From an uncultured Chloroflexota bacterium (GTDB lineage Bacteria > Chloroflexota > Chloroflexia > Thermomicrobiales > UBA6265): a stretch of DNA of 64,000 nucleotides. Both the position numbers and the translations under genes were made by a program. The notes beneath the pieces were generated by a model. The model ran no database searches, was not told where the DNA came from, and saw only the letters and a program-made list of their open reading frames with translations. The stretch covers positions 212,191 through 276,190 of the forward strand of contig CALGSZ010000105.1 in assembly GCA_937901745.1 (NCBI GenBank), given 5' to 3'. Positions 33,146 through 42,092 of this stretch are shown piece after piece (the first letter of the stretch is position 1; each line of letters opens with the position of its first letter).

Positions 33146-34612
33146 ATGTCGTACGGAAATATCTGTCTTCATTGCTGGAAACCGATGGACCGCAATGCAC
33201 TCGTTTGTCCTTCGTGCGGGAAACCCGCCCGTCCACTCGCCGCTACGCCTGACGCCGAGGAGCAGCAGGGCGCCCGGACGGGGCCGGACGCGCCAGGCAT
33301 GCATTCACCAAACGCGCGCTGGCTGCAAGCTTCCGCCATGTCCGAAGTCATCGCTCCCCCTAATGCCGGTAGCTCGGCGGCGAAGGAGATCCCCGAAGCA
33401 CGTCAGTCGGATTCCCGCCAGCCAAGCCTAGTCACTTTGGCCACGGTCTTCACCACCACCTTAGTTCTGGTGTTAGCCGTACTTTTCCTGCGCGAAAACG
33501 TGCTCTCCTCCAATGCCTCTTCCGATGCCCCCGGCACGCCAAGCCAGACCAGTCACGTCGCGAATGCGACGGCCGACACGCTGGCTGGCACAGCTGCCGC
33601 CGGGCTTGCCGCGGTGGACGCCACCGCGCTGCCCGACAACGCATCACCCAACGGGGGTGGCACCCACGACACTGGCGATCTGTCATGCGCGGGCATGAAA
33701 GATTACGAATCCGAGATCCAGGATTGGTGGGATGGACTCCAGTCTGAGGCTTTGGCCGCTATGGGCGGTCGCTCTCTCGATGAGGACCACATGCCAACAA
33801 GCGAGGAAATCGGAAAGGTCGGCGAGATTGCGCGAGATTACGCCTATCGCCTTGATGACATCACCGTGCCTGAGTCAGCGAAGGGGTTTCACAGCGAACT
33901 GCGGAGATATTTCCTCCTCAGCAGTGACGTGCTGATTGCAATGAGAGAAGGGGGATTCTTCGCCGGTCTGGCTTACAGCGAGCAATTGGATGCGCAAGAG
34001 GCTCGCCTGGATGAGCTAGCGGCCGCGATTGAGGAAGCGTGCGACGTCGCGATTCACGACCATGACGGCGATGACAAGCTCGAGAAGGGATGGGGGCAGC
34101 CGACGCCAACGCCAACCCTGGCGCCGACGTCCACTCCCGAGCCGACGCCGACCCCGCTCAACGACAACGGAGGCACCCGGACCAATCCGATTCCTTTCGG
34201 GGAATCCGCCGCCTTGGGCAACGGCTGGCGGCTGTCCGTGGAAGCCGTTGACTTCAACGCGACAGATGTGATTCTTGCCGAGAGCTCCTTCAATGAGCCG
34301 CCACCGCCTGACCACCGCTACGTGCTGGTGACCGTCCGCGCGACATATGAGGGGCCGGAAGAATCCGCGTCGGTGCTCGGGGATGTCCGCCTGAAAGCGG
34401 TCGGCGCCTCGGCGCTGGCATACTCGACGTCGGACGCCGATTGCGGCGCGGTCCCCAACGACGCCTCGAGTGCGCCCGAGGTGTTCGCCGGCGGGACCGT
34501 CACGGTCAACTACTGCTGGTCCGTGCCCGTCCAGGACGTCGAGTCGCTCGTCATCTTTGCCGATCCCTCGTTCAGCGATGGACAGCGCGTCTTCTTCGCG
34601 CTCCGTCCTTAG
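33146..34612 (+). CDS. Zinc-ribbon single-pass membrane protein with DUF4352-like C-terminal domain
   Basis: 488 residues. The N-terminus is a cytoplasmic zinc ribbon: Cys7-x2-Cys10 and Cys21-x2-Cys24 ('CPSCGKP'). One TM helix (about 92-115) follows, then an extracellular helical domain (about 180-300, including 'YESEIQDWWDGLQ' and 'CAGMKDY'), a Pro/Thr linker (PTPTPTLAPTSTPEPTPTP) and a beta-sandwich domain of the DUF4352/telokin-like type ('PPPPDHRYVLVTVRATYEG') to the end. ATG 33146 is preceded by AAAGGA. This plan suggests a surface or stress-sensing protein, but no function is known. Confidence 0.8.
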   Translation: MSYGNICLHCWKPMDRNALVCPSCGKPARPLAATPDAEEQQGARTGPDAPGMHSPNARWLQASAMSEVIAPPNAGSSAAKEIPEARQSDSRQPSLVTLATVFTTTLVLVLAVLFLRENVLSSNASSDAPGTPSQTSHVANATADTLAGTAAAGLAAVDATALPDNASPNGGGTHDTGDLSCAGMKDYESEIQDWWDGLQSEALAAMGGRSLDEDHMPTSEEIGKVGEIARDYAYRLDDITVPESAKGFHSELRRYFLLSSDVLIAMREGGFFAGLAYSEQLDAQEARLDELAAAIEEACDVAIHDHDGDDKLEKGWGQPTPTPTLAPTSTPEPTPTPLNDNGGTRTNPIPFGESAALGNGWRLSVEAVDFNATDVILAESSFNEPPPPDHRYVLVTVRATYEGPEESASVLGDVRLKAVGASALAYSTSDADCGAVPNDASSAPEVFAGGTVTVNYCWSVPVQDVESLVIFADPSFSDGQRVFFALRP

Positions 34613-34773
34613 CGCCGTCACACGACGAGGTGCGGCAGCTCGAGCATAGTGGCCGGCTCGCAATCCGTTTGGCACAGTTTTCATTGGCTCCGAGCAGGCC
34701 GCTCGTGAACGAGCCGTGAACGAGCGCGGGAACCGGACGCCCACGATCATGATCGTTGAGATCGAGGATGGCG

Positions 34774-35097
34774 ATGGTGAAAACGACACCGATCTACGAA
34801 CCGCACGCGTTCGCCGGGCAGGACCAGGCGCAAGTGCGAGAAGCGGTCCGGCGAGACGGCTGGGATCCGCTGCTGGTCAGCGATCCACCGGGCGCCGTCT
34901 ATCCGCCGCATCAGCACGCGGAAGCCAAGCTCCTCGCCTTTCTGGCCGGCAGCATGGAGGTCAAGGTCGGCGGGGCGGTCTATCGCTGCCTGCCGGGCGA
35001 CAAGCTGATCATCCCCGGCGGGGTGGAGCACGCCGCGCTCGTCGGCCCGGAGGGATGTGTCTTCTTCTGGAGCGAGCAGCTACGGGAAGTGCGGTGA
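34774..35097 (+). CDS. Small cupin-domain protein
   Basis: 107-residue single-domain cupin. The metal site is visible: His46-x-His48 with Glu in 'PPHQHAEAKLLAFLAG', then PGD and the late His of 'IPGGVEHAAL'. Such small cupins bind a divalent metal; activity unknown. ATG 34774 is favoured by GAGG six bases before it; ATG 34768 is possible. Its stop overlaps the GTG start of the acylphosphatase gene (GTGA), showing translational coupling. Confidence 0.85.
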   Translation: MVKTTPIYEPHAFAGQDQAQVREAVRRDGWDPLLVSDPPGAVYPPHQHAEAKLLAFLAGSMEVKVGGAVYRCLPGDKLIIPGGVEHAALVGPEGCVFFWSEQLREVR

Positions 35098-35363
35098 TCG
35101 CGCATCTGACGATACGGGTGCACGGCCTGGTGCAAGGCGTCAACTACCGGCAGAGCGCCCGCCAAGAGGCAAAGCGTCTCGGGCTTACCGGCTTCGCGCG
35201 GAACGAGCCCGACGGTACAGTCTTGATCGAAGTCGAGGGGGATCCGGCGGCCATCGAGCAATTTGTGGACTGGTGCCGGATAGGACCGCCGCACGCTCGC
35301 GTGGAGCGGATCGAGACCCAACCGGGCCCGGTGGTGGGCTATACCGGCTTCGCCCGGATGTAA
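35094..35363 (+). CDS. acyP: Acylphosphatase
   Basis: 89 residues, normal for acylphosphatase, which hydrolyses acyl phosphates such as carbamoyl phosphate or 1,3-bisphosphoglycerate. The phosphate loop is 'GLVQGVNYRQ' with catalytic Arg19, and the second key residue is Asn37 in 'GFARNEPDG'. The ending 'YTGFARM' matches the usual G-F-x-I end. GTG 35094 overlaps the cupin stop. Confidence 0.93.
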   Translation: MIAHLTIRVHGLVQGVNYRQSARQEAKRLGLTGFARNEPDGTVLIEVEGDPAAIEQFVDWCRIGPPHARVERIETQPGPVVGYTGFARM

Positions 35364-35382
35364 CCCCCGACCGGAGCGTTGC

Positions 35383-35411
35383 TTGCATCGCGGGTGACGG
35401 ACTCGCATAAT
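35383..35411 (+). promoter_or_regulatory. Promoter of the DUF4395-thioredoxin-OsmC unit
   Basis: TTGCAT (35383-35388), 17-bp spacer, CATAAT (35406-35411). One of the best sigma-70-like promoters in the window. Predicted start near 35418. Confidence 0.6.
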
Positions 35412-35433
35412 GGAGTTGTTTGTAAAGAACTCC
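35412..35433. promoter_or_regulatory. Inverted repeat at the transcription start (candidate operator)
   Basis: GGAGTT-N10-AACTCC abuts the -10 and covers the predicted start site of the thiol-related operon, the position of a typical repressor site. No known consensus recognised. Confidence 0.45.
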
Positions 35434-35456
35434 TTTACTCCCCGAGGAGGCATTGA

Positions 35457-35924
35457 ATGTCCGTCGCTTCCGCTCCGGCCGCATCGCCCCTCGTCGATGC
35501 CAACGGCCTGCGCACCAATCAGGCGCTCATCGTCGGCTTCGTCGCGCTCGCCTTCGTCCTCGGCGACGCCGCGGGCGCCTGGCTCCTTCTCGCCGTAGCT
35601 ATCTCCCTCGCCATCGGCGCCGCCAGACCGGGCTTCGGCCCGTTCCAGCTCTTCTATCGGCGCGTCCTCCGCGCACTCGGCCTCGTCCCGGCTCGACCGC
35701 GCCCGGACGATCCGGCGCCGCACCGCTTCGCCCAGGCGCTCGGCGCCACGGTGCTGACCATCGCGGCTGTCGCGATCCTGGCCGGAGCGAGCGCGGTCGG
35801 CTGGATCCTTGCCTGGGTCGTCGTCGCCCTGGCGCTGACGAACCTCCTTTTCGGCTTTTGCGCCGGCTGCTTCCTCTTCTTCCAGATCCGGCGCCTGGCA
35901 CGCGGCTCGCGAGGCGCGGCATGA
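35457..35924 (+). CDS. DUF4395 family membrane protein
   Basis: 155 residues with four hydrophobic segments; the family is often next to thioredoxin-like or rhodanese genes, as here. Features: 'VDANGLRTNQALIVGFVALAFVLGDAAG' (conserved R-x-N-Q opening after V-D), 'RPGFGPFQLFYRRVLR' between helices, and a C-terminal 'FGFCAGCFLFF' with a CxxC that could take part in thiol-disulfide exchange. ATG 35457 follows GAGGAGG. Its stop overlaps the next start (ATGA). Confidence 0.88.
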   Translation: MSVASAPAASPLVDANGLRTNQALIVGFVALAFVLGDAAGAWLLLAVAISLAIGAARPGFGPFQLFYRRVLRALGLVPARPRPDDPAPHRFAQALGATVLTIAAVAILAGASAVGWILAWVVVALALTNLLFGFCAGCFLFFQIRRLARGSRGAA

Positions 35925-36322
35925 GCGACCGGCTTCTCCTCGCGCTCGTCATCCTCGGCGCGGTGACCGCCGCCGGCGCCATCGTCCAAGCGGCGTTGCT
36001 GCGACAGCGAGAGCGTCTGCGCCAAACGGTGAAACTCCCCTCCGAGGCGGCCACCCGGCCACGGATCATCGCCTTTTCCGGCCCTGGCTGCGCCGCGTGC
36101 CGCACCCAACGGCATATCCTTGAGCAGATCGCGGCCGAGCTGGGTGATCGGCTGGCGATCGAGCAGGTAGACGCGGCAGCGCAGCCGGACCTCGCGCGCC
36201 GCCTCGGCGTCATGGTCGTTCCGACGACGGTCGTCGCCGCGCCGGATGGCCGCATCATCGCGATCAACGGCGGACTTGCCGACGCCCAGCGTCTCCGAGA
36301 ACAGCTTGCCACGGCCGCCTAG
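35921..36322 (+). CDS. Membrane-anchored thioredoxin-like protein
   Basis: 133 residues: an N-terminal TM helix (about 4-27) and a thioredoxin fold with active site CAAC (Cys57, Cys60, in 'GPGCAACRTQ') and cis-Pro region 'VMVVPTTVV'. The CxxC is intact, so disulfide reductase or oxidase activity is likely, probably on the outer face of the membrane given the single N-terminal anchor. Translationally coupled to the DUF4395 gene and a natural partner for its CxxC. Confidence 0.9.
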   Translation: MSDRLLLALVILGAVTAAGAIVQAALLRQRERLRQTVKLPSEAATRPRIIAFSGPGCAACRTQRHILEQIAAELGDRLAIEQVDAAAQPDLARRLGVMVVPTTVVAAPDGRIIAINGGLADAQRLREQLATAA

Positions 36323-36348
36323 GCCGAATTCACGAGAGGAGCAAGATC

Positions 36349-36885
36349 GTGACAGTCACGCAGACGTTGCGCGAGCGGCAAGCCCCGCTCAAGGAGCGAT
36401 ATCAGCAGGATCCAGAATCGGCGCGGCTGACGATCACCGTCCGCAGCACGACATCCGGCGATGACCCGACCCGGTCTAGGATCACGACCGAGGCCGGCGG
36501 CGGCGTCAGCTGGGACGTCGGCGCGCACCCCTACGCCGGCGGAGTCGGCGACGTCCCCTGCTCCGGCGATCTCTTGCTCGCATCGCTGGCGGCCTGTCAG
36601 GAGATCACCCTGCGAATGGTCGCCGCCGCGATGGGGATTACGCTCAAGAAAGTGGACGTGACCGTCCACGGCGACATGGACTTTCGGGGAACGATGGGGA
36701 TCGATCCGGAGACGCCGGTCGGATTCCAGCGCATCCGCACCGAGGTGCGAATCGTCGCCGACGCCCCGCCGGAGCGCCTGGAGCGGCTCAAGCAGCGCGC
36801 CGAGCGCTACTGCGTCGTCGCCTCGACCCTGCGACAATCTCCCGTGATGGAATTGTCGTTCGCCGCCGAGCCGCCGGCTGAGTAA
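36349..36885 (+). CDS. OsmC family peroxiredoxin-like protein
   Basis: 178 residues of the OsmC/Ohr superfamily, which reduce organic hydroperoxides with two cysteines. The first Cys is Cys83 in 'SGDLLLASLAACQEITLRM' and the second is near 155 in 'ERYCVVASTLRQSP', the standard pair; an extra Cys71 precedes the helix. Start GTG 36349 follows GAGAGGAG. It lies 26 bp after the thioredoxin gene, which could supply electrons. Confidence 0.9.
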   Translation: MTVTQTLRERQAPLKERYQQDPESARLTITVRSTTSGDDPTRSRITTEAGGGVSWDVGAHPYAGGVGDVPCSGDLLLASLAACQEITLRMVAAAMGITLKKVDVTVHGDMDFRGTMGIDPETPVGFQRIRTEVRIVADAPPERLERLKQRAERYCVVASTLRQSPVMELSFAAEPPAE

Positions 36886-36924
36886 GCGCACGACTCGCGC
36901 GGCAAGGGCGATCAGTAGGGGGTG

Positions 36925-36983
36925 GGGATTCTGGCAGGCTCCGGGGATTCTCAACGTCGCGCGCAACGCCTGCCACGAATCCC
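36925..36983 (+). promoter_or_regulatory. Long hairpin in the leader of metY
   Basis: GGGATTC-TGGCAGGC (36925-36939) pairs with GCCTGCCA-C-GAATCCC (36968-36983): 15 bp with a single bulged C and a 28-nt loop, ending 43 bp before the metY start. There is no T-run. It could be a regulatory leader, a processing site or a terminator after the osmC gene; it does not match SAM riboswitch classes that I know. Confidence 0.5.
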
Positions 36984-37026
36984 GGCTGCCGATCTCGGCT
37001 CGGTGCTGCTCTGGAGGTGATGACCC

Positions 37027-38412
<1,386 letters not shown>

Positions 38413-38432
38413 TGACGCGGGAGGAAGGCACC

Positions 38433-38963
38433 ATGGCAACGGACATCCAGGCTGACAGCTGCGCCGTGCCCTGGCAGACCGAGGCTCCGGTGGCGACCGC
38501 CGGCGCCTACGAGCGGCTGCGCATTCTCACGACGTATAAGACGATCGCGATGGTGGGCTTGTCGGACGATCCCTACCGGCCAAGCCACTTCGCGGCGATC
38601 TACATGCAATCGTGGGGCTACGACATCATCCCGGTCAACCCACGGCTGGCCGGCAAGACGATCCTCGGGCAGCCGGTCTATGCCACGCTGCGCGACATTC
38701 CCCGGCCGGTCGAGATCGTAGACATCTTCCGCCGGCCGGAGGACATCCCGCCGATCGTCGAGGAGGCGATCGAGATCGGCGCGAAGGTGGTCTGGATGCA
38801 ACTAGGGATCGTCAACGAGGAAGCGGCTCGCCGGGCGCGCGAGGCTGGCTTGGAAGTGGTCATGAACCGCTGCGTCAAGATCGAGCACGCGCGCTTCTTC
38901 GGCGGGCTGAATCTCGTCGGCATGAACACCGGCGTCATCACCTCGCGCCGCAAGATCGCCTAA
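38433..38963 (+). CDS. CoA-binding domain protein (YccU-like)
   Basis: 176 residues. A Rossmann-like CoA-binding domain: 'KTIAMVGLSDDPYRPSHFAAIYMQSWGYDIIPVNPR' (nucleotide loop and strand), 'EIVDIFRRPEDIPPIVEEAIEIGAKVVWMQLGIVNEEAARRAREAGLEVVMNRCVKIEH'. Proteins of this type often follow metY and may bind CoA or a CoA-thioester; activity unknown. Start ATG 38433 follows GAGGAAGG, 20 bp after the metY stop. Convergent with the LysE gene (10-bp gap). Confidence 0.88.
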   Translation: MATDIQADSCAVPWQTEAPVATAGAYERLRILTTYKTIAMVGLSDDPYRPSHFAAIYMQSWGYDIIPVNPRLAGKTILGQPVYATLRDIPRPVEIVDIFRRPEDIPPIVEEAIEIGAKVVWMQLGIVNEEAARRAREAGLEVVMNRCVKIEHARFFGGLNLVGMNTGVITSRRKIA

Positions 38964-38973
38964 GCGCGAGCGA

Positions 38974-39615
38974 TCAGGACTTGCGCGTTCCGGAGAGCGC
39001 GGCCGTCACCCCGAGGCCGATGTAAATCAGGCCCGATATCGTGCGCTGACGACGCACGAGGTGCGGCCGCGCTTTCAGCCACTGCCCGGCGGACCCGGCG
39101 AGCAAGCCATAGGCGCTGTCGGTGCAGACGCCGATCAGAACGAGCAGGCTGCCGAAGAAGAACAGCTGCGCCGTCACGCTCCCCCGGTCCGGATCGACGA
39201 ATTGCGGCAGGAACGCGAAGAAGAAAAGCGCGACCTTCGGGTTCAGCGCGTTGACGATCACTCCTTGCACGTAAATGCGACGCAACCGCGCTGGCGGTTC
39301 CGCGTCTGCCTCCGGCCCTGACCCCCTCGTGAGCAGCGTGCGGATTCCGAGATAGAGCAGATAGGCGGCGCCGAGATACTTCACCGCCGAGAAAGCCAGC
39401 GCGGAGGAGAGGAGCAACGCCGAGAGCCCGGCCGTTGCCGCCACGACGTGTAGGAATCCCCCCGTCGCGACGCCGAGCGCCGAGGCGACGCCTGCCGCCC
39501 GCCCTTGCTGTATCCCGCGCGCGACGATGTAGAGCACCGCCGGCCCCGGTATCACGAGCAGGGCAAGCGCGGCCAGCAGAAAGACGATCAGCGTTGACGT
39601 CTCAGGGAAGGGCAT
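38974..39615 (-). CDS. LysE/RhtB family amino-acid exporter
   Basis: 213-residue membrane protein with about six TM helices. The N-terminal family signature is visible: 'LALLVIPGPAVLYIVARGIQQGRAAGVASALGVATGGFLHVVAATAGLSALL' (P-G-P and G-x-x-x-G), then 'KYLGAAYLLYLGIRTL' and 'GVIVNALNPKVALFFFAFLPQFVDP' (N-P-K). It exports amino acids such as homoserine, threonine or lysine. Start ATG 39615, no strong ribosome site. Its proximity to metY is suggestive but on the other strand. Confidence 0.92.
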   Translation of the reverse strand: MPFPETSTLIVFLLAALALLVIPGPAVLYIVARGIQQGRAAGVASALGVATGGFLHVVAATAGLSALLLSSALAFSAVKYLGAAYLLYLGIRTLLTRGSGPEADAEPPARLRRIYVQGVIVNALNPKVALFFFAFLPQFVDPDRGSVTAQLFFFGSLLVLIGVCTDSAYGLLAGSAGQWLKARPHLVRRQRTISGLIYIGLGVTAALSGTRKS

Positions 39616-39719
39616 GGCTGAGTCCCGTTGTTGACAACCAAGGCTATCTCCGCGCGGAAGGGTAACCGATTCTTGCCTTCCCTGTAGCCGCGCCTACGCC
39701 GCCTCGGACCTGGAGTCTC

Positions 39720-39748
39720 TTGCGCCATGTACCCCACGGGGGTATCAT
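39720..39748 (+). promoter_or_regulatory. csoR promoter with embedded CsoR operator
   Basis: TTGCGC (39720-39725), 17-bp spacer, TATCAT (39743-39748). Inside lies TACCCC-ACG-GGGGTA (39730-39744), a copy of the GC-rich CsoR-type copper operator, overlapping the -10. The ATG at 39756 is 7 nt after the -10, implying a leaderless, autoregulated transcript. Confidence 0.7.
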
Positions 39749-39755
39749 GAAAGCT

Positions 39756-40112
39756 ATGGAACAGACGATCGAACCCGACACCATGGATGAGGCACCCGAG
39801 TCGAGCGAAGAGCCACGGCGCCGCTCGACCTCGTACGCCAAGGACAAGCAGAAGATCCTGACCCGGCTCCGCCGCCTGGAGGGGCAGATCCGGGGCGTGC
39901 AGCGCATGGTCGAGCAGGACGCCTACTGCATTGATGTATTGACGCAGCTTTCCGCGATCATCTCGGCGGCGCGCGCGGTCGGGCTGCTCGTCTTGGACGA
40001 CCATATTCGCGGCTGCGTGCTCGGCACCTGCGGTCACGACCACGCCGACCAGGAGGAGATGCTCGCCGAGCTCTCCGCAGCGATCGAGCGGTTCACCCGC
40101 ACCGCCCACTAA
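39756..40112 (+). CDS. csoR: Copper-sensing transcriptional repressor CsoR
   Basis: 118-residue all-helical repressor. Cu(I) ligands are Cys58, His83 and Cys87; their spacing (25 and 4 residues) equals that of Mycobacterium tuberculosis CsoR (Cys36, His61, Cys65). The family core is 'KQKILTRLRRLEGQIRGVQRMVEQDAYCIDVLTQLSAI'. An extended acidic N-terminus and a HDHAD-type tail flank it. Copper binding releases the operator at 39730-39744, so it controls at least its own gene. No copper exporter is adjacent. ATG 39747 is an in-frame alternative start. Confidence 0.92.
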   Translation: MEQTIEPDTMDEAPESSEEPRRRSTSYAKDKQKILTRLRRLEGQIRGVQRMVEQDAYCIDVLTQLSAIISAARAVGLLVLDDHIRGCVLGTCGHDHADQEEMLAELSAAIERFTRTAH

Positions 40113-40320
40113 GCGAATCTCGGCGCCGCGTTCCCTCGAACAGCTCTAGATCCCTCGATCCGGTTCTAATCTCCTTCTCTCGCTACCCCGAGACTGAATC
40201 GAAATGAGACGTTTGGGGGAGCCGGGAGGTCATCCAGCGCTCTCCAGTCCTAGTACGATCCGTTCGCGGCCAGAATTTTTCGGCCAGCAGAGCGAGCCTG
40301 AAGGCGAGAGGAGCGAAACG

Positions 40321-41130
40321 GTGACTGTTGCCGGGGTGCTGGGCGACTTCGATGTCGCCAGTCTGTTACAGGTCCTTGTCGCTCGGAAGGCGAGCGGACG
40401 CCTACGCGTCGCGGCTTCGGGCGAAGAGGCGGGCCTGTACCTCGTCTCAGGCAGCCTCGTCACCGTCACCTCGGCCAGACTCGCGTTACGCTTGGGCCGC
40501 GTGCTCCGGCAGCGTGGGCTGCTCAACGACCGGCAGCTCGCCGAGGCGCTGGAGATTCAAGCGACTCCAGGCGAGACACGCCCGCTGGGAGAGATCATTG
40601 TTGCCAAGGGCTGGGTCACGCCCGCGCAAATCGCCGCCTGCGTGCAGGAGCAGGCAGTCGCGGTGCTGACCCGGTTGCTGATCGCCGAAGAGGGGAGCTT
40701 CGCCTGGGAGCCCGGCGTGCGTCCCCCAGCCATAGGCCCCGGACTGGATGCGCGCAAGGCGCTGCTGGAAGCGTTACGGCGAGCGGAGGTGCTGCGCCGC
40801 CTGCGCGCGATCTTGCCGCCGCCGCATGCTCCGTTGGTCGTCGCCTCGTGGGTGGATCCGCACCTCAGTCCGGCGAACGAGGCCGAGCGGCGAGTGCTAG
40901 CGGCGCTGCGCGCTGGAGCCGCCTCGTGGGGCGAGCTCATCGATCTTCTGCCGCTCGATGAGACTGGCCTGCTGCGGGCCGTGGCAGCGCTGCGAGAGCG
41001 CGGATTGGTCATCACGAGTGCCGAGGCGCTCGGGATCGCTAATCGTCAGCCGGGCACTGGACCGGTCGCGGAGGCAGATCTCGCCCGTCTGCTGACGGAG
41101 AGCAATGAGCCGCAGCTCGCGCCGAAGTGA
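40321..41130 (+). CDS. DUF4388 (PATAN-type) domain protein
   Basis: 269 residues. The N-terminal DUF4388 domain is 'GVLGDFDVASLLQVLVARKASGRLRVAASGEEAGLYLVSGSLVTV' (about 4-50) with its usual G-x-L-x-V/G-x-Y-L-x-x-G pattern; 'LGEIIVAKGWVTPAQIAACVQEQAVAVL' and 'EEGSFAWEPG' follow as in similar proteins. The C-terminal part contains a winged-helix-like 'AERRVLAALRAGAASWGELIDLLPLDETGLLRAVAALRERGLV'. Such proteins are linked to gliding, polarity or regulation in other phyla. GTG 40321 has GAGAGGAG before it; the longer frame upstream is unlikely. Confidence 0.82.
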   Translation: MTVAGVLGDFDVASLLQVLVARKASGRLRVAASGEEAGLYLVSGSLVTVTSARLALRLGRVLRQRGLLNDRQLAEALEIQATPGETRPLGEIIVAKGWVTPAQIAACVQEQAVAVLTRLLIAEEGSFAWEPGVRPPAIGPGLDARKALLEALRRAEVLRRLRAILPPPHAPLVVASWVDPHLSPANEAERRVLAALRAGAASWGELIDLLPLDETGLLRAVAALRERGLVITSAEALGIANRQPGTGPVAEADLARLLTESNEPQLAPK

Positions 41131-41140
41131 GCGGTCCACG

Positions 41141-41869
41141 CTAGCCGCCGGTCTCCAGATCTCGCGCGAACTCGTCCGGCAAGCCCGGCTGCGCGCGGAT
41201 GGCAGCGGCCATCGCGGCGATATCGTACGGCACGCGGTGGAACGTGACCTCCGGTGGCCGCCCGCTGGCAACGGAGAGCAGCGCCCAGCAGGCGCGGGGA
41301 TCGCCGTCCTTCGGCTTGCCGGCGCTGCCGGCGTTGACGAACAGCGTGGCTCCGATCTGGCGGACCCACGGCTTGTGCGTGTGGCCAAAGGCGAGGAGAT
41401 CGCAGTCCGCGTCTCGGGCGATCCGCTCGAGCGAGCGCGGATCGCGGTCCTCGAACAGGTACTCGTTGATGCGCCGCGGGCTGCCATGGACGAGGCGCAC
41501 GCGCCAGCCTTCGACCTCGAAGCGGATATCGAACGGTAGCGCGCGGAGATAGGCCTTGCGGTCGTCCGTGACCGCTGCCCGCGTCCAGACAAGCGATCGT
41601 TGGCCACGCTCGGCCTCTACCGAGTCTCTGTAGGCGCAGCCGCAATCGTCTCGGTCCCAGCCAACGCCATCGTCGTAATTGCCAACTACCGTCGGGATGC
41701 CGCGAGACCGGACGAGATCGATCGTCTCATTAGGATACGGCCCGTACCCGACGAGATCGCCCAGGCAGTAGACGGCATCCGGGGCGGCGGCGGCGATGGC
41801 GGCGAGGACCGCTTCCGTTGCCGCCCGATTGCCGTGAAGATCGCTGAAGAGCGCGATCCGCGACTCCAT
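41141..41869 (-). CDS. Calcineurin-like metallophosphoesterase (YfcE/MJ0936-like)
   Basis: 242 residues. All metal-binding motifs are present: FSDLHGN (D-x-H), 'CLGDLVGYG' (G-D-x-V), 'VVGNYDDG' (G-N-x-D in place of the usual G-N-H-D/E), 'LVHGSP' and 'FGHTHKPW' (G-H-T-H). It probably hydrolyses phosphodiesters or nucleotides. ATG 41869 follows GAGGA. On the minus strand TATACT (41929-41934 on the plus strand as AGTATA) is a good -10. Confidence 0.9.
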   Translation of the reverse strand: MESRIALFSDLHGNRAATEAVLAAIAAAAPDAVYCLGDLVGYGPYPNETIDLVRSRGIPTVVGNYDDGVGWDRDDCGCAYRDSVEAERGQRSLVWTRAAVTDDRKAYLRALPFDIRFEVEGWRVRLVHGSPRRINEYLFEDRDPRSLERIARDADCDLLAFGHTHKPWVRQIGATLFVNAGSAGKPKDGDPRACWALLSVASGRPPEVTFHRVPYDIAAMAAAIRAQPGLPDEFARDLETGG

Positions 41870-41928
41870 GGCTCGTCCTCTACTCTCTCGATGGGACATT
41901 TTCTTGACGCTGTCCGAGCCTCCCACGT

Positions 41929-41934
41929 AGTATA
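41929..41934 (-). promoter_or_regulatory. -10 of the metallophosphoesterase gene
   Basis: TATACT on the minus strand, about 60 nt upstream of the start codon at 41869; predicted transcription start near 41922. Confidence 0.45.
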
Positions 41935-42092
41935 GGCGCACCTTCATACGATTCGGCAGGTCAGGCTCGGGGAGAGCTTTCCATCAGCGTCGGGAAGCCG
42001 CGTAGGGGTATCCGGTAGCGTGCCGCGTCGCGCGAAACTGGGCACTTGGCTCGGGAGTCCGGACGCTCCAATTCCCCAGGCAGGAGGCGGCC

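Noticed and set aside
36886..37026. Possible SAM riboswitch ahead of metY
   Set aside because: A strong hairpin exists, but the conserved SAM-I, SAM-II or SAM-IV core bases are not seen; reported only as an unclassified leader structure.
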